Below are positions 1-11,300 of a stretch of 64,000 nucleotides of DNA, one piece after another. The position numbers were made by a program, and so were the translations under genes. The notes under the pieces are model-generated. The model saw only the letters and a program-made list of their open reading frames with translations. It had not been told where the DNA came from and searched no databases. This DNA comes from Nautilus pompilius (Eukaryota; Mollusca; Cephalopoda; Nautilida; Nautilidae): positions 455,001 to 519,000 of the forward strand of contig JACATO010001076.1 in assembly GCA_018389105.1 (NCBI GenBank), written 5' to 3'. The stretch's first letter is position 1. The number at the start of each line of letters is the position of its first letter.

Positions 1-1589
1 ATTGCATCGAATTCGTCATTTTCTTGGAAACAGTCTGCTATTTGATTTGATAAAATTTAAAGAACATCTCCACGAGCCTTAATTTGGAACCTAATGGTTA
101 TCAGATTTGCTATTTTTTGTTGTCAAAATAGAAAGGAATAGGAGAAACACTAGCAGTTTTATAGACTACCTGCGATGATTAGGAATCAAAACCTGGGCTG
201 GTTAAAATGGAAACAAGAATCAGGTGTGGAATTGCTCAGGAGAACACTTTTCAGGTATTTTCTATGGTTACTGCCATCATGCTAAATTCAAGTGGATAGG
301 GCCTCTTCAGTTTTGTGGATACGAGGAAAGTACACAAATTCCACAAATAAATGATCATCGTCTCTCTTGAAACTCATCACGGGGTTAAATAAATATTGAA
401 GACAACTTGCGCTTACCTTGGCTATTACAAAGTTTTCATTACAGAAAATCTGCTTCTAGCTGGATTGGAGATCAAACTGAATGTAAACCTCCAAACCGTT
501 GAAAATTTTCAAATCTTCAAGAGAGAGAGAGAGTGTGTGTGCTTGTTTGTGTGTGTAAATAGTTCATAAAAAGTCGGGATAGGTTATGGTTGGTAGAAAT
601 TTTTTAAAAGACAACATCAGACTAACTGGACACCATCTACAGAGATGGACAATTTCCCTTCATTAAAAGTATATCCTGATACGTGAGAGATCCAATCTTT
701 TTGCTCTCAGACATTCATTATCCACAAAGAACACTTGACTAATAGTTTTCTTCAGGTTGAAATCACATCAACCAATAATAAAGGCAACGGTCAGTCTACG
801 AACGACTGATGTAGGTACCGAACTTCAAAAGCTCCTTTGGCGAACAACAACTGAGCTGCAGATTTCTGCTGGATGTGAGCAGTAAAACATCGGTGGGGCT
901 GGACTATCACCATACAGAAGGCATGAAAAGTCCTGCACTTATTAAATGTGCAGAGCAAACTTAATTTCACATTGCGCAGTGGGGATATATACTAATAATA
1001 ATAGGAAAATGTTCAGAGATGGCAGCAGTTAAAATACCAAAACTGACAGATGGATGTAAAGAAAGGATGCCATGGCTACGTCGGAGGAGTCTTTATGCAA
1101 ATGGCTCACTGGATCGGCACTTGTTTTGCACAATGAGTTCCCAGAAGTGTTCACACAAGAAAACAAATGCAGGCAGGTGTCTTGAGTTACGAGCAGTAGG
1201 ACAAACACTCGGCGATTCAGTGATGCCGAACCTTCAAGCAAAAATAAATCCATTTGTTTCTCACTTAATAAAAGTCAGGAAATTTTGTGTTAATGTTTGA
1301 TCAGTGTAGTAAATCACAACTTAAAAAGAATAAACCAGTTGTCAGCATATGAATCTAGATAGTAAAATTTACAGTTATTTTACTTACAAAAGCCTATACA
1401 CAATTTCTGAAAAAGTTCCTGAATTGAAAATATTATAGATGAAGGTAATTAACCAATTTTTATTTAATTTAATTTAGTTAATAATAATTTCTAAATTATA
1501 TTTTTAAAATCTAAGAAACAAAACCTACAATAAATTTAGTTTTAAATGAATAAATTTTAAAAAATAAATAAAACAGCGTTTTATATCTA
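1..1589. other. 5' flank with no recognisable gene
   Basis: No conserved coding pattern is visible on either strand. Short open frames exist (for example 1019-1300), but they match no family I recognise and show no convincing exon structure. A purine/GT simple repeat (GA followed by GT) lies at about 521-556. The stretch is treated as intergenic or intronic DNA of a gene outside the window. Confidence 0.5.
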
Positions 1590-3077
1590 CAGGTGCATCT
1601 CAAAAATTTAGAATATCCTGGAAGAGTTCATTTTTTCCGTAATTTAATCCGAACAGTGAAACTTTCATATATTCCAGATTCATTACACACAAAGTGAAAT
1701 ATTTCAAGCCTATTTTGTTTTAATTTTGATGATTACGGCTTACAGCTTAGGAAAATCAAAAATCCATTATCTCAGAATATTTCATAAGATCAATTTTTAA
1801 AAAAGGATTTATAATATAGAAACGTCGAACTTCTGAAAAGTATGTTCGTTTGTGCACTCAATACTTGGTCGGGGCTCCTTTTGCACAAATCACTGCATCA
1901 CCGCCTCCATGCCACGCCGCGATCAGCCTGTGGCACTGCTGAGGTGTTATGGAAGCCAAGGTTGCTTTGATAGCGGTCTTCAGCTCGTCTGTATTGTTGG
2001 GTCTGGTGTCTCATCTTCCTCTTGACAATACCCCATAGATTCTCTATGGGGTTCAGGTCAGGCGAGTTGGCTGGCCAGTCAAGCACAGTAATACCATGGT
2101 CAGCAAACCAGTTACTAGTAGTTTTGGCACAATGGGCAGGTGCCAAGTCCTGCTGGAAAAGGAAATCAGCATCTCCATAAAGCTTGTCAGCAGACGGAAG
2201 CATGAAGTGCTCTAAAATCTCCTGGTAGACAGCTGCGTTGACTTTGGAATTGATAAAGCAGTGGACCAATACCAGCAGATGACATGGCGCCCCAAATCAT
2301 CACTGACTGGAAACTTCACACCGGACTTCAAGCAACTTGGATTCTGTGCCTCTCCACTCTTCCTCCAGACTGTGGGACCTTGATTTCCAAGTGAAATGCA
2401 AAATTTACTTTCATCTGAAAAGAGGACTTTGGACCACTGAGCAACGGTCCAGTTCTTTTTCTCCTTAGCCCAAGTAAGACGATTCTGACGTTGTCTCTGG
2501 TTCAGGAGTGGCTTGACACTAGGAATGCGACACTTGTAGCCCATTTCCTGGACACGTCTGTAAGCTCCCCCAAGTTTTTGAATCGGCTTTGCTTGACAAT
2601 CCTCTCAAGGCTGCAGTCATCTTTTCCTACCACACTTTTCCCTTCCAGTCAACTTTCCATGAATATGCTTTGTTACAGCACTCTGCGAACAGCCAGTCCT
2701 TTCAGCAATGACCTTCTGTGGCTTACTCTCCTTGTGTAGGGGTGTCAATGAGTATCTTTTGGAGAACTGTCAAACCAGCAAGTCTTCCCCATGATTATGG
2801 TTGTGTGTACTGAACCAGACTGAGAGATTCATGGTATTTACACTGCATAAATAGTGATTTACTCAAACTCGAAATGGAATATTCTAATATTTTGAGATAT
2901 GTTTTTACTATTTTTTTAGCTGTAGGCCGTAATTATCAAAATTATAATTAAAAATATGCGTTAAATATTTTAGTTTGCATGTAATGAGTCTAGAATATAT
3001 ACAATTTTCACTTTCTGAAATAACTGACAAAAAATATTGAACTCTTCCACGATATTCTAATTTTTGAGATGCACCTG
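1590..3077 (-). mobile_element. Tc1-like DNA transposon, inactive
   Basis: The element is bounded by inverted repeats beginning CAGGTGCATCTCAAAAATTT on the left, with the matching reverse complement ending at 3077. A TA target duplication stands on each side (1588-1589 and 3078-3079). The 1488-bp body carries a broken Tc1/mariner transposase on the minus strand. Length, TA target and DDE transposase all fit the Tc1 group. Frameshifts in the reading frame mean this copy cannot move by itself. Confidence 0.93.
1858..2792 (-). pseudogene. Tc1-family transposase pseudogene (DD34E type)
   Basis: Reading the minus strand from 2792, the frame opens with MGKT, typical of Tc1 transposases, and then breaks. 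The middle part (2544 downward) holds WTVAQWSKVLFSDESKF, with the first catalytic aspartate in SDESKF. The next part (2269 downward) holds QQDLAPAH, with the second aspartate, and WPANSPDLNPIENLWG, with the catalytic glutamate. The three blocks lie in different frames, and the C-terminal end (to 1858) needs another shift. All catalytic residues are still readable, so decay is by indels rather than loss of the core. The enzyme family cuts and pastes the element at TA sites in the nucleus. Confidence 0.9.
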
Positions 3078-3089
3078 TATATACAAATA

Positions 3090-4592
3090 CAGCGGTAGAC
3101 AAAAGTTTATGAACGATGGCAGAACAAACATGAACTGACACCTATAAAATATGTAAAATTAAATACTCCATCATGGACATTACACTGATAGAAAAGCAAT
3201 TTCTTGTCCTTTCCAACGACATATACATCAATGTGGTCAGTGGTAAATATTTTGCATACGCTCGCTTTTCTTACATTATGACGGATTTCATGGCGACAAA
3301 AAGCTTAAGAACGAATCGATCATATTCGAAATTTTGTCGCAAAGGCCGAAATATTTAGATTATGGGATAAACAGATCAAGAAAGTATTTGGTTGCTTAGC
3401 CATAAACGTCAATTACGGCCTGACGGTGTTCATGCATAGTCCACAAGACAAATATTGGTCCAAGTCGACTGAATGATTTGGAACAGTTGCTATGAATGAC
3501 TGAGCTTGTTGACCCGAACAGTTCTGCTTGTCGTTCCGCTATTTTAGAACTGGAATTTTATGATCTGCTAAATACTGCTTGACGATGACGACGAAATGAT
3601 TCGGATTCTTGTGATGTTGGAAAGGAGGAAATTCCAAAAATATGGCTCCAATATATTGGTCAAAGTGTCCAGGTAAACAAACCAATCAATTATTTCCTGC
3701 ATATGATGAATAAGGCGTGTCCCCTTTAGGAAGAAATAGCCCCGTACTATAATGAAGTAGTTCCCACCTTTAATCGACTATTTGGTACACTTTGGATCAA
3801 ATGCTTCACCGAATCATCGAGGGCATAAATTTGACAAAATAATCCAAATCTCTGGAACTGTAAGTCATCGGACCAGAGCAACCTCGTTCCTATTTCTGGA
3901 AGTCCAATGGAGATAGTCTTTGGCAAACTGTCGGATCCTCAGATTCTTCAAGAAAACAAGATTTTTTTTCTGACTTCACGCCCCATCAATTCGAAATCCC
4001 AAAGCCGTCTCTAGGCTGTCCTCGCAGAAATCGGTAGGTCCTCTAAATCCCTTAAAATTTTAGCGAACGTCATTTGCCGGTTCATTGCGGTGACACTGAT
4101 TTTCTGATCATCAGCATTTCGGAGTTCGTCACTTTTATGGCGTTCAGTGCAGCCGCCCGTTTGTTTGCACAGATTCTGGGCTAGATAACAAGCTGTTTAT
4201 TGCACTCTACCTGCTGAGGAATCTTGGGATGTTGGAGTTTCTTGCATAACTCCCCGATCTGAGAGCATTTTGTTAGACTTACTGGCTCATTTACCCATAG
4301 AAAAATGCTTAAAAAGTTGTGCAATGGTTTACTATATTCTATTGATTGGCCAAGAAACTCCACAAATATAAGCATATGATTGGGTTCTTAAACTTTTTTC
4401 ACTTTGAAATTCTATCATATATATGAAAAGCAAATGTAAAGAAAGTATTTACTAATGATCATATTGATATATAGTCAATTGAAAGAATGAGAGAAAAGCA
4501 ATTTCTCAGTGCAATGTCCATGATGGAATGTTTATTTTCACATATTTTGTTACTTTGTTTTGCTATTATTTCTTAAACTTTGTCTGCTACTG
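3090..4592 (-). mobile_element. Second Tc1-like transposon with long IR/DR-type ends
   Basis: The left end begins CAGCGGTAGACAAAAGTTTA just 12 bases after the previous element. The right end (4554-4592) is its reverse complement with mismatches. The repeat extends inward for over 100 bases: 3165-3215 matches 4480-4530 inverted. A second internal copy of the terminal motif (GACAAAAAGCTTAAGAACGA near 3295) has a counterpart near 4384-4402, giving the inverted repeat/direct repeat layout of the Sleeping Beauty/Tc1 branch. On the minus strand the interior carries a badly decayed transposase; the block with GGNYFIIVRGYFF and IIDWFVYLDTL near 3620-3780 resembles the Tc1 stretch between the first two catalytic aspartates. 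A TA duplication is clear on the left (3088-3089) but not on the right. Confidence 0.82.
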
Positions 4593-4879
4593 AAATAATT
4601 TTGATAACAAGAAAAAATAACTATGAAATGCAAATAACACTGATAGAATTGCATTTTGTGTAAAAATGCTCCACAACATATTGATGTGTTGATATAGTGC
4701 ACTGTGCTTGGTTGTTTTGTAAGCAATCAGAAAGTGCCACACCTGCAGGAACATAAAAACATCAGCAGTAATATTGCTGTGGTGTGCTGAACGTGAGGCA
4801 AATGCTGTTTCATGGGAAGTAAATATCACACAAGTTTAGAGAAATCAATACTTAGCTAGTATAAACTACTTTAGGCAGA

Positions 4880-5790
4880 TTGGAGCATGGTTTCATCTTT
4901 CAAAAAAGATTTATATGCAAGATACTAAAAAGGGAATGCAAAACTGGTATTGTTGACAATAGACACGGTCAAGAAAGAAAAGTATTATTGATAAATACCT
5001 CAGAGCTGTTTTCCACATGATAAATGACAAGCCAGTAGAGATCTTACAAGCCTGGTTGTGGCTATGGATGTTAATGTTTATTCAAGAACAGTAAGATACA
5101 CATTAGTGCAAAGTGACCTCAATAAATATGTAGCTGCTCAAAAGCCTTTGCTGAGGATTGGCAACCAAAATAGCAAAGCTGAAATGGGCAGTAAAATGAA
5201 ACAGTGGGATGACCAAACTTGGGAGATGATGCTCTTTACAGATTAGTCCAAGTTCAAACTGTTTCGTGATAATAAAAGGCATTTTGTTCAAAGGTGGATA
5301 GGGAAGTAAAACAGCTACAGTGAAGGAAGCATGGGGGTGGATCAATACAAGTGTGGAATGCATTTCAGCCAAGAGTGTCAGAGATTTGCATAAAACAAAG
5401 ATAGCGATTACCAACTGGTGCAAGCAGGTTCTCAACCACCATATCATTTCTCAGGAAGACATCTCATTAGGCAGGTATTTATCTTCAAATACGATAATGA
5501 CCAAAAGTGCCAATGTGGTGAAAAACTATCTGGAATGTAAAAAAAAAAAAGCTGATGGAATGCTTGCAAAGATGACTTAGCTTGCACAAAGTCCTGATGT
5601 GAACATCATCGAGATTGTATGGTGTTATATGGCTACTGAGCAAGTAAAACAGCAACCAAACATCTTGGATTAATTGCGGAAAGTGCTATATGATATTTTA
5701 AACATTCCAGACATGCTGATAACTTGCATGGGAGTATGAAAACAAGATGTTCTATATAGAGCAAAAGGCTCACATTCCAAATACTAATGC
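4880..5790 (+). pseudogene. Third Tc1-like transposase relic
   Basis: Plus-strand fragments in several frames match the Tc1 transposase order. First comes an HTH-like stretch near 4910-5000, then a segment around 5058-5245 ending in MMLFTD, which corresponds to the first catalytic motif W..V..SDESKF. Next are CKQVLNHHI (5410-5445) and AQSPDVNIIEIVWCYM (5585-5632), the latter equivalent to the SPDLNPIE block with the catalytic glutamate. Several stops and shifts interrupt it. A GTGTCAAAAGTTTG motif near 5890-5903 may be the right terminus. I could not find a matching left terminus, so the outer limits are approximate. Confidence 0.7.
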
Positions 5791-5904
5791 ATTGTACATT
5801 TTCATTTTGCTTTTGTTTATTTTTTGTAACAATGCATCAATACTGTGTATATGTAATTCATCAAATATAAAATATTTAGATGTATAGTCGTGTCAAAAGT
5901 TTGA

Positions 5905-8333
5905 AAATACAATTTTTAGATGTACAGATTTTCTATGTTTATAATGTGGCACTAATAAATCATTTATGAAGAATGAGAATATTTCATTGGTGAATTCACA
6001 ATTATGGCAAAGAGTGTTTAAACTTAGACTCATCCATCAAACAACACAAATGAAGGGAGAAAACTTATCTAACTAGGGTCTCTTAAAAATTATATATTTC
6101 CATAAGTTATGATTGTATTACTTTTGAAATATATTAATAAATCTTCAGTGTAACATTTAGTAGTGCATTTCTGATAGATTATTTCAGTTTTGTGACAACT
6201 CTGTTAGACTAGTGATTAAAATTTCATACTTATATACAAAATAAAAAAGTTAAAATGCAATTATGAAGAAAGATAAAAACAGTAGATGTACATAATAAAA
6301 AAGAGAAAAGTCATTCAATCTCATTCTAAGTAGACAGAGGAGGGTGCTGGGTGTAATATTTTAAATAGAGATAGTAGGACAAAGTAGTGAAGAGAGAAAT
6401 AGCGCTGAAGTACAAAAAAACTGATTCAAGAAGTTAAGCCTGTTGCTTTTTATGCTTGGTCAAATAATGAGAGCTCAGTAAAATTCATTAAGTTTACTGA
6501 ATTTAATTAAATTAGTTGCAAAAATGTCTATCAGAAATGGCAGGATTTGCTTGCTGGACTGTCAGTGATATTATGGCACAAGATGTGATATGAAACTATA
6601 TTATAATCTGAAAGCTGAAGCTGGTAATTAATTATTTAAGTAAATGATCTGAATATAACATATACACAGGAAATAGAGGCAAAAAATATTTGAATTATTG
6701 TGAATGGAGTGCTAGGATGGCAAGTAATAACAATCTCTTCTTATACATTTTGCTGTCTGCAAAAGTAAAACAAAACTATGCAGTAGGATTGTAACAGCAA
6801 AAGGTGGTGGCAATGACACTTTCAACTCAAAGTTATCAGAATAGCAGTTTATGATCAGTTTCATTAATGCCTACTGTACTTTGAAATTTCATCTCGACAA
6901 GACAACATTACTGCAGTTGTGCAAGTTTTGATGTCAGCTACAGCACTCACCCAAATATGTCCATTTTTTCATCACTCACAGCTAATGCACTTTTCTTGTT
7001 CTCATATCCTTAGACTAGTGATTGTGACTCTCTTTATGTTTATTTGTAGACACAAAATCAATTCTCCTGTAATCTGTCAATTATCTCCCTTTGATTATTT
7101 TTGGTCACTAACTTGTCCGAAATACCACTTACAACCGAGTTTTATTATAAACATGCAACATTTTCTTAAAAATAAACTTAAAAAAATTATTAAAGAAAAT
7201 GATCACTGTGAGAATACTAAAAAAATAAAAAAGAAACGTTTATATTGCAAAGAAAAAAATGTAAAATGACAGTTAAAAACAAAAACAGAACTTTAGTGTT
7301 GATTTAGAACACTAAGAGGTTAAAGCATAATTTTGGTTACATACATGACAATGATGTACTTAGACTAATTTACATTAATTTTATTAAATCAAGATTGGGT
7401 TATAAGCACAGAATAAATTGTTTCATGCATGTATTTAAAAGCTAAAATATTTAAAAAAATTTTTTTTATGTATCAACAAAAGAATAGTAGAAAACAAGAA
7501 ACTAGTGAGTTTACAAACCACGAATTTGTCATTTATCATAAGTCTCAGATGGCTTCAGTTCCATTTTAAATGTATAGCAAGAGAATCTTGAGATGACTAT
7601 CTTAATAATAGAAGCTTTTTATGGAACTAAAACTAGTTTTATAACTGATGGAAAAACCTAGATTAGTCTTGGTATAATAATACTATGTAATTTCTACTGT
7701 ATTTTCTGTTGATTTCTGTTTGTTCCTGTCAACTAAACCTGCTGTGATAGTTACTTTTGCAAGTATGGTACCAGGCATTTAATGCTCATCAGTCAGTATT
7801 AACTTTTGATACTTAGTCCCAACTTACATTTAGTTCCCCACACAAACTACATGTGGAACTAAAAAAGTAGTCTAGTAAATCACATTTCTACATTTACCAA
7901 AATGTTAATAAACACAGTACAGCAGAATGAAATGTATAAAAGTTTAATACTAGTTGCTTCCTTTGACCATGGTTTGACTAAGAAAAAAAAATCAAAGTTA
8001 CTAAATTTAAAAAGTAGGACAGCAAAATTCTTTTCATGGAAGATTATAACTTCAATTTTAGATGAATGAATACACTGACAATAGAGCCAGGTTCAGGTAG
8101 TCAGTCTCATGACTGCAAATGAACATTTCTAGTCTAAAATGAGTTAACAGAGATATTAATAAGTTTAGCAGTATAATTTCAGATTTCTGTCATGTTGCCA
8201 ACTTTTTAAAATTTACATTTGTATGTAACAGACATTAAAGAATAAATTCTGAAGATTTTGTTCTTTCTCTAATATTTTTTTAGTGATAAGAGTGATGAAA
8301 GATTAAAAATGATTGCTTGCATTATTCCCAAGA
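5905..8333. other. AT-rich intergenic region
   Basis: Nothing coding is recognisable. Short open frames such as 6919-7269 (ending in a lysine-rich tail from A-rich DNA) match no family I know. The stretch has many A and T homopolymers. The 3' UTR of the minus-strand gene ending at 8334 should lie in the right-hand part, but no clear AATAAA on the minus strand is close to the stop codon. Confidence 0.45.
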
Positions 8334-11300
8334 CTACTTCAGTCTCAAAATCTCTAGGTCTTTCACTGAAAACTTTGGTGTTAGAACCATATTGTCATAG
8401 TCAAAGTTTTCATCCAATGAAAATGGTTGAACTTCATCCATGGAAATTATCTGGAAATAAATTACAAGACTATTAATGAGAGAAGAAAAAAGATTAAATT
8501 TTAGCTGTACAGAGCTAGCAAGATATTTAAGAGTAGGCTGGCACGTTCTGACAAGTTTGAAATCCATGACTAAAGTTGTGGCAAAACTCAATTTAAAACC
8601 TGAGTTTTGTACCCATATGTTAAATAATATACTGATTATATTCTTGTAACCATCCAGGTGCTTATTAGAACACATCTTCCCTGGATGGGGAACATTAATG
8701 TTGCTATTTGTTTTTGTTTTTTTCAGTGTAACAGAAATAATCAAAATTCCTGAAATTTGTACACAATTCAATTGTAATGACTAGTTAAAAATATACTGCC
8801 TAGCAACTGAACAAACTTAAATGAGATTTTTTTGTGAATAAATGGTGAAAAACTAATTCATATATGATAGGTTGAAATTGAGTAATGTTACTTGTTTCCA
8901 TAGTTTAAGGATTCTAGAGAGATTAAAAAATCATTTACCAAATAAATATAGTATCTAGATAAAATAGGCCATTCTGTGGACTACTGAAGTTTCTTAACTT
9001 AAATATTCTGCATGTATTTAATAAAAAACGTGGTTGTGTTACCTGGTCATTTTTTTTGGTATCTGAACTGCAACCTTGATCTGGTGGCAATGACATAGAG
9101 AAATCAAGTCTCTGAACTGACGACTTTGTCTCAGACAATGGTGGTAAATGCTCTACCTGACCAGGATATGTATAAAGTGAGGAACATTCACCAGCTAAGT
9201 CTGATCTTCTCTGGGATGTAGGCTTACTCTCCACATCATCGTGAGAGACAAATGATTCAACAGTTAAGGCTTGACATGTACAATTCCCTTGTGTCTGCAA
9301 CTTAGCTTGATTTTTTACTTTTTCAGAGGCAGCAACAATTTCATCTTCATCTCTGCCCATACCTGAAAATTTTAATTCAATATTTCGGTCATAAACTGTA
9401 GCACCAATTCATTGAGAAAAAAAAAAACTTTCTAGAATTTTCCATGTAGTGCATGCTGTAAAGGAAGCTGAAAATCAGCCATGCATTACTTATGAACAAT
9501 TTCTAAAGCTACAGTAATTCTTTGCCATTAGCTGCAGAAAGTTTAAAAAATTTATCTATAATTAAACTTGATCTATTTTGTGAACTTTAAATATATTCAC
9601 TCCATTTCATTACCTAAAAACAATTTTTCAAGGGAGGTAATCAGGTAAATTTAGTAAAAAAAGCATGATTAATCTCCTTGCATTTTAATTTTAAAAAAAA
9701 GTTGTCGTTATCTAACTTTTCCTATATAGCAAAATGTTTATTTTGGCTATCCAATTTTTTTATTCTTGAATCAGTCACTAGAAGCTGGATCAGCATGTTG
9801 ATTATTTCTTGTCAGATGGTTAACCTTTTTGTTGATTGTTGATCAGTTGTATTGTTCATTGCTAGTGATTTTTCTGTGATAATTATTGTAATCCTTGCAA
9901 TGACATCTAATAATAATTTGGCTAGTGCTTCAGCAAGCATTCTATTCTTAGTATTGAGCAAAACTAAAGGAAAGGAAGTTGGTGGATGAGCAGAAACACT
10001 TGTTTAAAAACAGTCCATCCACATATTCATTTTTCAGATATCTAACCCTATCCAGGTCCAACTAGGGGTGAATAACAGGTTGTTTACTGTACTCATTTTT
10101 ATAAGCAGCAAATAAATTTTCACTCAACAAGTAAATAACAAGCAGGAATTGATGGAATACTAGAAACAAGGAAAAAGAAAAAAAACTTTGTGAAACTAAT
10201 GAAGTTATAAAATATATACATTTTTTTTTTTTTTTAGAATTACTTAAATACCATTTTGGTTTTTGTAATGAGTTTCATTTACTTAAGTAATTTGGGACAA
10301 CAGTATTTAATTATCTTCAAATAACATTTACTATACGACACTTTTCATTGGTCCAGATATGAATGGCTCCCTTCGTTGTTTCTGTTGACCCCCCCAGACC
10401 AGCTGATCAGACCCATAACAAAAGTCTAGAATGTTTACACTATCAAAGAAATGCTGCTAATGGACATGCTTTATTCACTCAATAACTAAACATATTTTTC
10501 TATTAACTTAATATCATTAATTTCAAGAGACTTTCCCTATTTTTAAACTTAAAGGTGTTGCTGTAGTTCTCCTGTGAATTCTGTTCAGGTTTTTCAGTCA
10601 AATTTACTGAAATTCCAACAAAATTAATGGCATAAGTTATCAAATAAACTGTGTTTAATTAATGAGGAAATTCAGTCTGTCAGCATTCATTTTACAGAGT
10701 TGAGAGACTTCTGATGAAACCAGTGTTTTTACACCCAAAAGAGCTCAATAACAAGTTGGCAGTCTCTGAAGCATTAACACAAAATCTAATTATTTCTTTT
10801 TAAATGGGATTTAAACATTCAAATTGAATCAGAAACCATATTTATGATCAAACAAACAAACAAAGGGAAATGTTTTTAAAAGCATATAGCAATATTTTTC
10901 ATTGGATTGGTCAGAAATCCACCACATTTATAACCTGAGATTTGTCATTGTAAGTACCATTAAGTAGTAGTGTTTACACTTTTCCTTATCTCTCTCTCTC
11001 CAAATGTCACTAAAGGGCCATGCCAAACATGTTCACTAAGTTATTTATTTATTTTAAAATTAAATTTTATTACAGTTTATTCTTACTTCTTGAACCTATA
11101 ATTAAAATATTGTTTATTGTATAGAATTTACAAATGAGTTTGTAGAAACTGAACAAAAGCCCAGCCTAAAAACAAGAAAAGCACATGGACACCACCACAC
11201 ACAGCACCACAACCAGCCGAGAAAACAACGACAAGTTCTATAAGTTAGTTTTTATGAAAATTCACAGTGTTTCTTTATCTTAGCAAAACTGGCTGCATAT

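Noticed and set aside
1019..1300. Open frame of 93 codons on the plus strand (and overlapping minus-strand frame)
   Set aside because: No recognisable motif, no supporting splice structure and no conserved pattern; likely chance.
6919..7269. Open frame of 116 codons ending in a lysine-rich tail
   Set aside because: The tail is simply A-rich DNA, the rest matches no family, and no exon partners are visible.
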